This document shows positions 1-13,461 of a DNA stretch of 64,000 nt, one piece after another. Both the position numbers and the translations under genes were made by a program. The number at the start of each line of letters is the position of its first letter. Positions within the stretch are counted from its first letter, which is position 1. A model generated the notes under the pieces. That model saw only the letters and a list, made by a program, of their open reading frames with translations, was not told where the DNA came from and made no database searches. Source of the DNA: Chionis minor (Eukaryota > Chordata > Aves > Charadriiformes > Chionididae); assembly GCA_013398295.1 (NCBI GenBank), contig VZSF01010486.1, forward strand, positions 227,272-291,271. Reading direction: 5' to 3'.

Positions 1-203
1 TTTATGTGACCATGTATCATTGCAAATGATGTAGTGACATTTCTCAGGCACATCTGCAGAAAAAGCAGAGCGACAGAGAGCAGCAATGTCATTTCAAGCA
101 GCTAAAATGTGTTTTATCTACAGATGTTTCAAGAACACCCACATTTGACCAGAGCAATATCCAAAGAATCCAGCTGAAACAACTAAACTCAGAATGGACT
201 CAC

Positions 204-266
204 CTGTCTGTGGGTAGATACTGTTCCCAACAATTTCAATAGGTCTTTTGATGAACTTGTCTTTTT
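204..266 (-). other. Exon-like segment, weak candidate
   Basis: On the minus strand a 63-nt segment is bounded by an AG acceptor (ending CACCTAG, with a CTAAC branch-point-like motif shortly upstream) and a donor matching the vertebrate consensus exactly, CAG|GTGAGT. Two of its three frames are open; the one starting after two bases reads KDKFIKRPIEIVGNSIYPQT. The polypyrimidine tract is poor, and I recognise no protein family. With about 130 kb of two-strand sequence, a few such acceptor-donor pairs are expected by chance. If real, it would belong to a minus-strand gene continuing off the left edge. Confidence 0.15.
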
Positions 267-3200
267 CTAGGTGCACAATCAGTTAGCTTTTATTCTATGA
301 AATTTTCTTGATCATTGAGGTTGCCATATTACCTGACTCTTTCTTGATGTAGAGTAGTCTTTATAGAAATTCAGGTCTTTAAGAAGAGTCACTTCTCTTC
401 CACAGTTGCTGGGCAAACATGGAAAGGAGCTTTATTTAGTTTGCTTTTCTATAAGGATTAAGACAGAGTTTCCAAAGTCAGGGATCACTGACAAACCATA
501 CCTCTCTAGCAGATGCCTATCAACAGACTTTAATCTGACAGATTAGCAGATACTACTGTGAACCATGTAGCATTACTTGCCAGACTACTTGCATGTTTCA
601 GGCGATAGTCTGGGATTCATGTACAGAGCACTTTGTATAATAAATAATAATTCTGCAACTCATACAGAGAAAACAATGCAGCTGACACACAAAAGGCAAG
701 CAGTACAACTCAGTATACAAATGCAAAAATGGCACAACACAAAATAATACTTTGAAACACCTTTTTTGGTGCTTCGCTCAGTGAATCTTGCCATTGACTT
801 CCCCTGGAATTGGCTTGTGCTTCACTGAGAAGCTAGATGGAAAATTTCACGGCAGAAGTTTGGTGTTTACTCCACCCAGTGGAGAACATTTGGTTACAGC
901 TCTAATAATGTTGAAAAAGGTAATTTTTATTTTTTTTTTTATTAAGTTAAATACCAAACCAATGAGTTTGATACTAGTACGTCATGAATGTCATAGGATA
1001 TTTAAACAGTGTAAGGGAATAAAAAGGCCATCTTCAGAAAAACAAGCCCTTCACAAGAGGCAGCTGGAGTTCTGCTGGTACCTTATGGTTTTTTGGATGG
1101 CACCATCACCTGTGTTTGGGCAACCAAAAAAAGCCTGAAGAATGAGATCTGAACTTTAGGCATTTAAATGTGAGCCAGCCCACTAAGTCCCTGTGATAGT
1201 GGAGGTTGTTGATTACATTAGTGGAATGAAGAATTCATATCACCTTAAGACAGAAATCTATGTCTCATCAATTGAACTGTGCCCAAAATGCCATTAGTTG
1301 CATCAGTGGGATCTCTATGGTCTGTAGTGGGAAGTCAGAGATGTAGCTCACGTGGCCACACTCGGCATCAGTCTGCAAACCCAGTCCCAGCCTAAACGCT
1401 GTGTCATGCTCTCTACCTTTTTTGGTTTTAGCGTTGCATGGTGCTGCAGGTGCAGTTCATTATAGACTTGTGGAGGTTGGCGTCGTGGAAGTGGCAAGTT
1501 TTAAAACAAAATAAAGTAGGGCGTTTGGTCCAAAGAATGCCTGGGAGGGATTTAGGTACTGCATGATAATTATACTTGCCGTTTTCATGTAAAAATCATC
1601 AAAAGGGAAATAGTTAATGAAGCGATTGTCCCAGTTCAGGGTTTATTTAAAGTTCATGGCTGAGAATCTGTTGAGGAGACCAGAACAGAGATTACTCTTC
1701 TCCCTGCTCCTCTGTTGTTTCATTGCCATCTATACATTGAGCTTTTGCTTAGCTCACACATTTTAGGTTTTCTTCACAGCCCTTGCGGCTAGAAACAGCA
1801 ATTCCAAATGAGAGGCGCAATGCTGCTTCATATTAATGAAATGAATGTGACAGCAACCTGAAAACGTCGCTAATCACAACTCTGCCTGGGGATATGAGAC
1901 AGAAGAGCATTATTCCTGCCCTGTTTGGTAGGGTATTAAATACTGATTAGACTCCAGTGAAAGTACCAGGTATAAGAGAGAAAATGAGCTATCCCTGTTT
2001 CAAGCAGTGCTTCCTTTTGTCACAGTGGGTAGTTTAACCTGTTTAGGATCTATTTTTCTAGCTATAAAAATGTCTGCAGATGATTGAGAATTACTGACTC
2101 CACAGCACGACTCAACACTTTTGGATCTCTTAGCCTCCGTTAGTCACAGTTCTGCTCCTCCTCAGAAACCCTGTTTCCTCACCCTTTTTTTTCCCCCTTT
2201 TACAAGCAAGCGGGCACTGTCATCCCGCTGTGTGGTGCACCACATCATAACGGCTGCCTCTCAGACTTTTCATTGTGAGTCTCGGAGGGCTTTTGGAGAG
2301 TGGAGAAACTTCTGCTCATCCTTAAATTGCCCTAGTAAGTGGCAAGTGGCTTTCTGCTGTGCCCTAAACTTTCCACCACCTCTCTTGCGAGCTCAGCTCA
2401 GCCTGAAGAGTAAGTGAATGAGGAGCTCAAAAGGGTGTCACAAGATGGTTTTCAAGCCACGCTTAATTAAAAAGTGTAAAACCAAGCAAGAATGAACCTT
2501 TCTGTCTTTCTCAGATCCTTTATCAGAGTCCAGATAAAATTTAGTTTTAACCTCATTGAACCGCAGTCCTCTCTCATTTTTACTGACACTTGCAGGCAAT
2601 CCATTAAGAGTACGTCTAGTGACAATTCAGGAAAGTTCAGTAGGAACAGATTGTGCTCGGGGCTTCTCAACAGTTACCAATAATAATGTTAGAATGAAAG
2701 AACTGCTCAAACTCCAGAATGCGTATTTACACAAGGTACGAAGAACGGGTGCAGTAAAGATGAAGGTTTGGGTTGCAGGAGGCCTGTGATCTGCAGCTAT
2801 CCTTGGGAAGTCACTTCATTCCATGTCCCTTTGTTCTTCCTAGGCCTTTTTTTTTTTTTCAATGGTAATACTTAATGGCAAGGAGTGCCTCCTGGTAGAT
2901 GTTTACATGACAACTAGTCCACAGGCTCTAATTTCAGAAAGGGCTGTGGGCAAAATTATAAGGATCATTAATTATCTCTTCTGTAAGTAATTGCATTTTT
3001 TTGGATGAGTAGCTTGTTTGCAGAACTATCAGTCTGCTAAATAATAGCACCTTTGCATATTAAAAAAATCTAAAGAACAAGAAAAGTCTCTGCTCTGGAG
3101 CATCTGAAGGATACTGTAGCTAACGCAAGACCCTACTAGTTCTGTATTGCTATTTCTACTTTTTTAGGCACTGTTGACTCAAGGGAAAATACAATAACAT

Positions 3201-4019
3201 GTCCTGAACTTAGTTCAGTTTAAAACCAACAGCTTTTTCTATGATACTCATGGTGATACTGAGCCCCCTCATCCCAAATTCATTGCAACACTGCAATGAA
3301 GCAAGCAGACAGTGAGTCTAGCAGGATGTGAGGATTTCAGGAACTCTGAGGTGATGCTGAAAGCTTTTTTAGTACTTCCCACTCAGGGAACTTGAAATAT
3401 AATGGCCAAAATGCTTAAGTGAATTTAAGCATCACTATGAGTATCAAAGACTTCCGATTCACATGTGACCATTATGAAAAAGAGTTTGATTTTATACTTC
3501 CTAGGTTCTTTGTTGTTCAACTGTTTGCTCTGCTTTCAGGGCTGTGATTGTTCTCTTCAGCCTTTGAGTATTGAGGTCAGAAAGGGACCAAGCTGTTTCT
3601 AGTTGTCCTTGAAATGCAGGCAAGAGGAGGTTTTGCATGTCACATTGTCACGCTCCTTCCTCTGGCATCCATTGTTTCTTTTGAAAGGGGAAATAAAGCA
3701 AAATGTTCAGTTTAAATACAATGTTTAAACCTGTGGGGTTGTTTTATTTGAATGTGAGGTAGGCAGGTGAATTTCTAAAGCCTCTGAGGTAGTTTTGAAG
3801 GCAGGAAACAAATGTAAGTGGTTTTGTGTCATGCTACCATGTGGCATTTATGTAAATGGCAGTTTGAATTGCTAGGTGCTTGGGAAATCTAGAAATGCAC
3901 TTTTGAGGTACAGAAGTGATTTTTATACCTTGTTAGATAATTTTTGAGTCTGCTCTGAAGTGGTGCATCCCTTGTTTTAAGCAGAGGGCTGCTGTGGCAT
4001 CCTGTTAAAGGAGGTGTGT
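267..4019. other. Unique non-coding stretch
   Basis: No gene or recognisable transposon is visible. Open frames are all under 120 codons and have no familiar motif. A 13-nt T run lies at 2847-2859. The stretch near 1790-1890 (ATTAATGAAATGAATG and flanks) has the balanced, non-repetitive look of a conserved non-coding element, but that is only an impression. At 788-802 there is a short match to a degenerate motif seen again at 36999-37057. Confidence 0.6.
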
Positions 4020-4496
4020 TGGGGAGGATCCAAAGGATCCAAAGGGCAACGAAGCTGGTGAGGGGTCTGGAGAACAGGCCTTATGAGGAGCGGCTGAGGG
4101 AGTTGGGATTGTTTAGCCTGGAGAAGAGAAGGTTGAGGGGAGACCTTATCACTCTCTACAACTACCTGAAAGGAGGTTATAGCAAGGTGGGGGCCAATCT
4201 CTTCTCCCAAGTAACAAGCGACAGGACAAGGGGAAATGGCCTCAAGTTGTGCCAGGGGAGGTTTAGGTTGGATATTAGGAAAAACTTTACTGAAAGGGTT
4301 ATCAAGCATTGGAACAGGCTGCCCAGGGAGGGGGTGGAATCGCCATCCCTGTAGGTATTTAAAAGACAGGTGGACGTGGTGTTGAGGGACATGGTTTAGT
4401 GGTGGTTTTGGTAATGTAGGTTATGGTTGGACTTGATGATCTTGAAGGTCTCTTCCAACCCAAGTGATTCTATGATTCTATTCTATGATTCTATGT
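4020..4496 (+). mobile_element. CR1 LINE, 5'-truncated 3' fragment
   Basis: This is the 3' end of a CR1 non-LTR retrotransposon in sense orientation. The frame from 4016 to 4354 encodes the C-terminal part of the CR1 reverse transcriptase, with the familiar signatures [32 protein letters not shown] and [15 protein letters not shown]. It then stops and runs into the CR1 3' UTR, including GACTTGATGATCTTGAAGGT and CTTCCAACCCAAG. It ends in imperfect ATTCTATG repeats, the usual CR1 terminus. The element lacks its 5' UTR, ORF1, endonuclease and most of the RT, so it cannot move. The 5' boundary is approximate because the first 30 bases are diverged. No target-site duplication is visible, as is normal for CR1. 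Confidence 0.93.
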
Positions 4497-4499
4497 TTC

Positions 4500-4960
4500 A
4501 AAGTGGGCCTTCTCAGCAAAGGAAGGTCAGCCAGGAGCTGGGGAGCCAACGGGGCTGGCAAGGCAGGGCAGAGCAAGGCGAGTAGAGCTGGTCCAGGGCC
4601 TGCCAACAAGCCAGGTCTCCAGACATGTCTGTAGGATGAGATAGGTCCACAGTCAAGCCAAAATTCAAGTCAGCAGGTCGGGACCAGCAGGACACACGGC
4701 CAAGCTCAGAGGTAGCTGCAGCATCGCAAAGACAAGGACCCAGAGTAAGGGCTGGAGCACAGGCAGCTCCAGAGCAAGGGGATCAGCCCCTGGTGGAGCC
4801 TCTCCCAGCTCATCTCACAAAGCTCCTTTCCCAGCAGCCTGCTCCCAGGTTGCAGCTGCACTGCATCCAAGCTGGCTGGAAGCACCACCAGCTAAACCCT
4901 CAGAGCGGGGACAAGGTTTTGCAGCATCTGTTGGTGCACCCAGGATCTGGACCCACTGGC
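4500..4960. repeat. GC-rich repeat-like segment, family unknown
   Basis: Directly after the CR1 3' end the sequence becomes clearly GC-richer and purine-skewed, with recurring words such as CAGGCAG, GCCAGG, AGCTCC, CAGAGCAAGG and GGTC(A/T)G. Several overlapping open frames occur on both strands because stop codons are scarce, but none has a recognisable domain. The composition change and word repetition suggest an older repeat or duplicated GC-rich segment rather than a gene. The right edge is gradual and uncertain. I do not assign a family. Confidence 0.4.
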
Positions 4961-7900
4961 ATCTGGTACCAACTGTCCCAGCCCTCAAGACTGGAGAGGG
5001 GAACATGCCTTTCCCTCTCTGCATTTCTCCTGTATGCCTCCCAGTTATCTGCAGGACTGCCTGTGCCTGATGTCCCAGCTGCATGATGCTGGATTTTACA
5101 GACGCTCTTGAAGCACTTGCAGTGGGTGTCCGTCATAGTGTCCTTTCTCAGCTGTGACTTTTGTGTGTGGCACAAAACTGATGTCTTGGCCATTGTGACT
5201 ACATACCCCAGCCTGTTAAATCAAAGTAGAGATGGTCCCTCTTCTCTCCTCACCATGTTTCAGTGTGGAATATTTAAGCAGACACACACAAGTCGCTCCT
5301 GTACTTTCAATGCAGGAGGTAATTTTTTGGTATCTTCACCCTGCTGCTGTAATGGATGAGTCAGAGATGATGTGTCCTCCTCGGTGGCCAAGCTGGCCAC
5401 ATGAATTTGTTGAAAGATGCTCTCTACATGGAGAGCACGCATTAACTCAAGGGAAGTTTTCAGGTCTGGAGTGCTGCTGTTTGGTCTCTGGTGTCAGTCC
5501 AAATGGCCTTTCCTTTCTTGTTATGTATGTGCTGAAGTTATATTCAATTAAAAGTTAGACTGGTGCTTGTCCTGTGCTACTCCGGAAATGCAACCTTTTG
5601 CTCCAAATGCAGACACTTTCTGAGAGAAGAAAAAAATCAACTATAAAATATAACTACAAGATATAAAATATGCTACTTATATTTATTAGAGACTACACGA
5701 TGGCATTTGTATATGTATCAAAGATATTCAGGAGAACTCAGTTTTACTCATAACTTCTGCTATACCACTGTGTGGTTATGAAGGAAAGGTGACACTGTGC
5801 TGCTCCACTGTCTTTGAATGCTTTGCTGTATCTTCATGAGACACTCAGAGAACAACCTAGGAGAACAGATGGCACAAGACACCATATAACATCCTTGTTC
5901 CGATGTAGCAGCAGTAGAGATCAGATCTCTACCTCCAGGGCTACTCTAGTATCTCATGAGCACTGAACGGATGGGCTTGCAGCGAGACATGATGAGTCGT
6001 GATTGTCACTGCTGTGATTACAGAGATGTTCTGGAGAATCTGTCAACACCATCTGAGGTTACTTGATGTTCCCTGTTCTTTGGCAAGGCAGACGAGTTGG
6101 ATTCTACCTATATGAGAATACAGAAAGTTCAGTAATGCCATCCCTATTTGTTTTATTTACTGAGAGCAAGCTGTTGAAAATAGGCTGCTTTATGGTATAG
6201 AGGATTCCAGGGTCCAAAGCTGCTGAAGGGTATTTAGGGGTGAAAAGGAAAGTGTAGGTTTGTAGGGGTAGGTTAAAGAGCAGTGTCCCAACACATTTGT
6301 ACCTCTGCATGCAGAATGCATGTTCATAGCTGTGTTGCGTGTGGTGTGTCACAGCTGCAGCCAGCTCAGAGGGTTGGGGAGGTCAGTCTTTCTACGTTCT
6401 CCAGGTAAAGGACTTTGGGAAATCAAAGATACATACAACAAAACTGTGCTAGAAATGCAGACTCATTTTCTGATCAGTCTGTTGTAAAAACATTTGTTCA
6501 CTGCAAAATGAAAATCTTTTCTTCTTTGTCTTGATAGGAAGAAATGGGAGGTAACATTAAATGAAAGCTATTCTTAAGAACTTAAATGGGAACTCCTTCC
6601 TTGAAGTTTCCAGTGTTGCCTTTGCCGAGAGGGACTGAAGTCGAAATATAAGGCCCTTTTTTGAAACATTTTTGAATTCACAAAGACTGTGCTGATCTTT
6701 CTTATTCAAAACAAAATGTTGTGCCTGTGGAGGAGAGAAAAGAAAATGGAAGTGGTTAAACACAATAAAAGTTCTTAACTTCTGAGTAAGCTGCTGAAAA
6801 TGATAATGAATAGCAGCAGAAAGTTTCTTTCTTGTAACATTGGTTAGAAAGAGGAGAAACCTGCTACAACATTATTTGCATATGGAGCTGACAGAGCTCC
6901 CCTCTTCAGTCTGGAAAACCAGAGCTTGCCAGAAGTTAGAAGTAAACATGAATGAGGTCTTAAACTTTTAGGAAAATGTTACATGCAAGAGAGGCAGAGA
7001 TTGCACGGAGAAAGGCAGGTAGAGCAGTGCACAATCTCTGCAGCAGACTTCAAAAAGGTGGGAAACTCAAAATCATTGAACTGTTGTTAATGAAAGAAGA
7101 GATCGTGCCATGCTGTAATAACAAAACCATCCTGATCCATTACTTTGCCTAGTAATTTAAAGAACTTAAATTTGGGTTCAGATAATGCAATAGTAAGCAG
7201 CCTAATGAGCCAGGTACCAGACAAGGTGAGGTGGCTGGCCAAGAGGTGTCAGGTTTATGATCAAAGGCTGGAAGTCTTGTCACTGTGTCTGCAAGATGTC
7301 ACACTGGAATAGTCTCAGTTACATTGTAAACCTCATTATAAAAAGCATCCTGGGTGTTTCATTTGCAGGTTATTTGCAGTTCATGGTTTGTACTTATTTT
7401 GTATGTGTAGTGGTCTTCAAGTTCCTATTTTTATAGGATTTAAATTCACAAAAGACCATGGGATCATGTAATCTTTTTTAAATTTCACCTACCTCTGGGT
7501 CAAACCCTGCAATTTGTGCAATTTGTCATCCAGGAAGACATCCTGTCTTATCTGGAGGCGTAAACACCGGAGAATCTTCCCACTCTCTCAGCAGTGATGT
7601 ACACCTAGTTGGAAAATCAGAACCTCTGATACCTCTGATTTGACATGCAAGACATTTCGTTTGGCTGAAGGGAAATATCTCAGTGTCCTTAAACCAGTTT
7701 TGTTTCAGATGCTTAAGTGAATTATGATGGCTGCATTGATTTCATTCAAACGTGGTATTGACCATGCTATTCAGAGGCCACGTGCTCCATCCTGTGCCCA
7801 GCCATGACCTTGGCACACAGAAGACACGTGCATGGGTGTTGTGCTAGGTGGGTGTTGGGTCATTGTTGTGCTCATATCAACCATAGCCAAGACTGCGGCA

Positions 7901-8837
7901 CCCGAGAACCAGGTCTGTAATGAAAACAAGGCTACCAAGCATCTCTGGTATGAGACATAGAGCTTTCCAGCAGCTCAGGATGAGGACAGACCACGGTGTA
8001 GTTAACCCAGAGTGAAATGTTTGCATTCATTTTGACAAACCAAAACGTTTCGGTAGTGCAGATATGCAAAACTGAAATATGTGAGCAGAAGTCTTCCATG
8101 GAAAATGTTGATTTTCTGGAAATCGTGTTTCCTACTGCAAAGAAAAAATTATTTGAGTGGTATATTCCCAACCCACTCTAACACAGAATCTGTCTGAATC
8201 TTAGTATTGCCATCTGGCACCCAGTTGGAGAACCACAACAGCATATGCTTCTTTTATGTTGCTATTTGATATTTATGAGTAAGACAACCTGATAGTATAT
8301 TTTCCTAATTACTTTTTAAAATTCCATGTTCAGAAAATTCATGGGAAATGTGCTGAAAAACTTTGTTGAACAGAAGTGAACAGGAAACTGTTTTCTGCCT
8401 GAAATAAAGAGGAAATCTAAAGTAAAGATACAGCACTCAACTGCACTGCAAAGGAAAGGTCTCCTCTGCAACATGCTGGGTTGATCATGCAAGGCTTCAG
8501 TTCCCGGGTGGGAAGTGGCGAGCAATCAGGTAGCCAAAATCTTGGGCTTTCAAATTGGAAACATTTACAATAATGTTCTAGTTGAAAATTATAGCTTTTA
8601 AATATAGTGGATATTGCCATCCTTGGGTTGGCCCCCTCTCGTCCATGCCCCTGAAAAATATATATGCTTTTTAAAGGACAACCAAATATGAAATTCTGAT
8701 TGAAAACCAATCAAAATAATTTTGTTTTAGAAATGGCACCACAATGTTTCGTGTCATTCAGGTACCTGATTCCCTACACAGAGTGTGGCTCCTGGGAAAG
8801 ATGACAGCTAAGGTGAATCAGCCGGTGATTCAGCACC
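4961..8837. other. Unique non-coding stretch
   Basis: No gene or clear transposon is visible. An AT-rich patch at about 5635-5690 repeats ATAAAATAT. The remaining open frames are short and featureless. Confidence 0.6.
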
Positions 8838-8963
8838 GTAGACCAAACGCAGTTTGGTCACAGACATAGTAGACCAAAGCAGTTAATGTGGAGGTTCCTC
8901 CATTAAACATATTTCAGAATTACATCAGTTCAGATTACAGTAAGTCTGGTCTTCTAGACCAGA
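8838..8963. repeat. Cluster of short inverted and direct repeats
   Basis: A perfect inverted repeat has arms GACCAAAC (8841-8848) and GTTTGGTC (8852-8859) around a 3-nt loop. The ten bases GTAGACCAAA at 8838-8847 recur exactly at 8869-8878, each followed by GCAGTT (after one extra C in the first copy). A second perfect inverted repeat, TCTGGTC (8945-8951) and GACCAGA (8957-8963), has a 5-nt loop. The shared GACCA core could mean locally duplicated protein-binding sites or only chance. No transcript is implied. Confidence 0.6.
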
Positions 8964-11900
8964 TATCTCCACTATGTACGTGACTTGAAGCTGTCTGGAG
9001 AAAAGCTGTCCTACACACTGTTGCTTCTGTCCTGCTTGCATCTCAACCTACCACTCTTGTGAGTAACACACTATCATGTTTAATACAGATTTTTTAATAC
9101 AAATACTATTTTGCTCTTTTTCCATCCTCACCTATATGAGGCCTCACACCTAAAACAACCCTTGTGTCTCTTCCTGTCCATATTCCTGCCTTATTTCTGC
9201 CCTTGCTCATGCTGTTCCTGCTTGCTTATGGGTGGCACCATGGCTCCTGCTCCTGAACCCCACCTCAGCTTCACATTTAGTCATCAGAAAAACAAAGGAA
9301 TGTTATGAGGGAAAATTGCATGCTCAGTCCTGCAACTACAGCAGCTATTTTGCATGAGCATTCTGTAAAAAAACTGAAACCCTGCCCTCCTAGACATCCT
9401 TTTGTCTGGGACCTCCGTTGCAGATACTTTGCCTCTGGGCAACTAGAAGTTTGGAGCTGGGAGACAAGCTCAGGCTGGTGGAACCACATTGTCCATGAAA
9501 CATGACAGGAAGTAGGCTCAAAATGTTTTGAATTTGAATGTGCACGGTAGAGACCCTCTGCTGTGAGCTGTTGGTAACGTCTCATTATTAGATGAAGTTC
9601 TAGGAGCTCCTTTTATATTGAAGAGCATGGCTATTCCACTGTGCAGCCACACAAAGCCTACCTCCTTCTGGCTGAGGGCTGAAAAGTTTTGGGTAGGGTA
9701 AAAATGATTTTTTGTGGGCGAAAATATTGAGTTTTCCAAGACCATCCTCCAAACTCTGTACCAGTTGTAGAGATACATGGGATTTGGAATACATGGCAAA
9801 ACTATCTGAGCATCTACTCTGCATGGGCTCCCAAACTGCATAGGGGATATTGAAGCATATTACCAGCTCGGCGTAGATAGTATGATGGTGTAAACTGTTT
9901 TTCTCAATTGCTGTGCAGGACCTGGTGGACCACAGTCCTAGATTTATGGCCTTGTCAGAAAGTTTTCCCAGGAAAACTTCAAGAGATCCATGTTTTTCAT
10001 CGTCCCAGTCTCAGATTCGGAAAGAATGTTGGCATCTTTCCAGGCAGGAACGGGGTCATCTGTGGTCTTTGCATCCCTAACTTTATTGTCAGAGAAGTTG
10101 TACTCTCCCTGTGCAGATGGGTCATAAGCTTGGATAGTGATGGAGTCTGTCTCCCATTTAATCGTGTCCTTACCATATACCACATACTACATTGACCCAG
10201 TCCCCGAGTCATCTCTTTAACCCCACATCAATGCACGCTCGCGGATATACACTCATACCCCTAGTGTCTAGTCTCCCATCCCCTTTGGGCAAGCATGGCT
10301 GCTCTCAAGTAGATCTCCCTACCTCCTTCTTGGCATTGCCTGTGTCTTGGGATGTGCCTGCAACTGCTTTGGACTGAGTTGTTTGCAAGAGAAAAGCATA
10401 TCTGACAAGCAGCAGGTTCAGGAGGCAGCATGGACTCAACAAGCATTTGGTGCAGAGAGGCTTTGCTTGGAAATGGCAGAGAGGGGAGGGCACAGAGGAG
10501 GGTAAACATGAACTCTGCTAGCTGCTACACTTTGGGTGGGTGAGAGTTGTGGAGTACTAGGGAGGAAAAGGCAGCTGATGCCTACACCTTGTGAGATGGA
10601 GGGGCAGACTCCCCTTCTGCTTCCCTCCCCAATGAGTAACTGGAACACTTAGAGCATCACCAAGCCTTTCAGGTTTGTGGTGGGCCTACAGAGCCCCATG
10701 AGGGCTGGTGGATGACAACAATTATGAAGAGGGGAACATTTGTCCCTTTACACTGTGCAAGAAGCTCTTCTGGTTGCTCTGTGAGCTCAGAGACGTTTGA
10801 GAGCATAATGTTGCAGAATGAGTGCATGTGTTGAAGGACTTCACAGTCCATGGGTTTGGACCTCTATGCTCTCCTTAACAGTTGGATCACGTTACATGCA
10901 CATCTGGAGTGGGTCTGCCAGTTTGGTTTTATCCAAAAGGAATCTATTATGCTAGACCCACTTTGTAGACTGCACCAAGATGTGCTAAGTGAGAACTATC
11001 AAGGGATCCACCTCAGAAGGGGCCTGCTGCTCTGAACTGAGTGCTGAGGTCAGCCAGCATTTCTGATGCCCTCTCTGCTTGAAGAGCCATGGCCATGAGA
11101 AGTTGTTGCCATTGTATATGATGGGATAGCCCAGAACACCTGGGATGGGAGGCAACTGAACAGCAAACCTTCATTGGCCCCTTAGCAGTACTGCCAAGTA
11201 TAACTATTTTGGATTCCCCTTAAATCATTTACTGCTGAGCTATCCAGTAATTCAGGGAAAAAGATGGGCATTTACATTTTTGCTGTACAAAGTCTCCACC
11301 TTTTCTGAAATATTTGCTAAAATAAGAGTAGTCCTTTGAAAATCAGTTCTGAACATCCCTACCCGTTTAAAAAAGAATCTTCCATATGGATGCTTTTTTG
11401 ACTAAGAAAAAGCCTATAATTCTTTTAACAACAGCAGAGCAAAGACTTGTGGAGGGTGTTGCAGTGCCATGTGGTAACTCCAGTAGAGTTCACTGGGCTG
11501 TTACAGGAATCCTGCTATAAGTTCTTACGAATTAATAACTGCAGATTGTTTTTATTATTGGTTACAATCTTAGAGACAAGAATATCAAAGCCTGATTCTT
11601 TAGACCTTAAGCTGAATCCATAGGTGTTAGGAAAGGACAGCCATCGACTTTGCTGGAAGTTGGCTCAAATTCTGAGAGACTGCATGGAACTATATATTAC
11701 TTTAATAGAGCCACATTTCACAATGCAATGCAATTTAGCAGATTTAAATTGCACCACAAAGAATGTACTATTTTCTAAGAGCAATATAAAAACTAAAGCT
11801 ACCTTTGGTAGAGTGTGTGCAGAGAAAATGAGAAAGGAACAGATGGGGAAGCATTTACATAGGAGATGGCAGGCAATTTCAATTTTTTCTATTGGCATGC

Positions 11901-13461
11901 TAATTAATGATCTTTCCAAAGAAGGAATGCTGTATAAATCTCCTAAAGGAAGGATAATAGCAAGGTCGGATGTATCTGCTAAACTATGCAGGAATTTGAA
12001 TGCACAAGTATTGCAAAATCCTGTGTCAGATTAATAACCTGTTCTAAAGAAAAAATTGAAGTACTTGGTAAATACAATTTGAAATGCAGATACGAGATAG
12101 AAGGGCGATGCATTGGAATTTCAAGTTGCAAAACTTGAACTCTTGAGCTGTCCTGGATCCTGCAGTTTGTTTAAGTCTATTGCACCGGGTGAATGTTGAA
12201 AAGCAGAGGGGGAACTCAGAACTGTTGTTTTCTCCCCTTTCCCGAGTTCATGGATGTCTTTGAAAGTCTGCATAGCTTAGCTGAGAAATAGTGATGCAAA
12301 GACTTCAAAGGGTTCAGTTTAGCTGAGATAAACATTTGAAATAGCGGAGGCTTTTCTATAGCTTAGAATAATAGTCATAATATTTGCAGTAGTCGATGTA
12401 GCTGAAAGCAATGTAATGCTACTAGCTGTGTAGTGCTACTAAGTTAGCAATTAATTCTGTCTGGTCCAGGAGCATGGCTCACAGCTACCAGGTACTCCTA
12501 ATTGCAGTGCCTGGGGTGCTGCTCAATGAATGAGCTCCACCATGCCTTACGCACACCAAACCCATGGCGGTGTAGGGGTTTTTTTTCTCTTTTTGATAAA
12601 ATACGTGCTGAAATTGTCTAAGGTCACTGTGATAAGTTAAGCCAGAGAACACTAACCTGGGTCTCTCCATCCCCAGCTTTATCTGTCTTCAAGGCTGCGC
12701 TACCTGCGTGTGTTTCTGCAATCTCTCCAGCCTCATCTCTCTCCTTATCTCATAGTCTCTGACATTTTTGGCTCTCCTCCTCTATGATCTCTGCTGGCTT
12801 TCTGTCCCTGCAGCCAAGTCGCTGAGAAGTCAGGATTTCAGCATCTCTGGCTGGGCTAAATTGTCTTTTAGCACATGGAGATTATAAGCCTAAAATACAC
12901 TGTACCTGGAGATCACTTAGAAAACATTTTGAATGGTATGATTGTGAGGAGAGGTAAAAGATGTATTCTGGGGAAAAGACCACACAGCCACTCTGTTACT
13001 AACAGGTTGGCTCAGGACTGCAATTCTGGGAAGAGTTTGATCTGTAATGTCTGTAGGAAGTCTCTGTTCGCTGGCTGTTAAACTGAGCGAGGAACTGCTT
13101 GTTCAGAGCAGGTATTTGATCCTCACTTTGGATCAGTTCCACTTGTAAATAGCTCCGGGCTAAATTTACAAGGAAGGCAGAGTTAAGCTCCAAAGTCCAA
13201 AATGTAGAGCAGGAACAGCCCTGCGACAACATCCTTGGAAGCCCTGCTGCGGGGCTTGAGCAGAGCGATGGATGCCGTAGCAGTGTGGAGATACGTGGTT
13301 TATGTGTCTCACATTGCAGGGCTCATGGGCTCCATCCATTCCACTCCTTTTCGTGGTATTTTCCATACTAACTGAGGCTCTTCTGCACAGGGAATTTTTA
13401 ACGACTTTTCATCAGTCTTTAGTGGGAAGCTGAGGATGTAAATTTCATATCCAGAAATTAC
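8964..13461. other. Unique non-coding stretch
   Basis: No recognisable gene or repeat is visible. The longest frame is 136 codons (11624-12034, +); it is AT-rich and has no motif. A short duplicated word, TTTAATACA, lies near 9078-9105. Confidence 0.6.

Noticed and set aside
11624..12034. 136-codon open frame on the + strand
   Set aside because: No domain, no exon boundaries, chance length.
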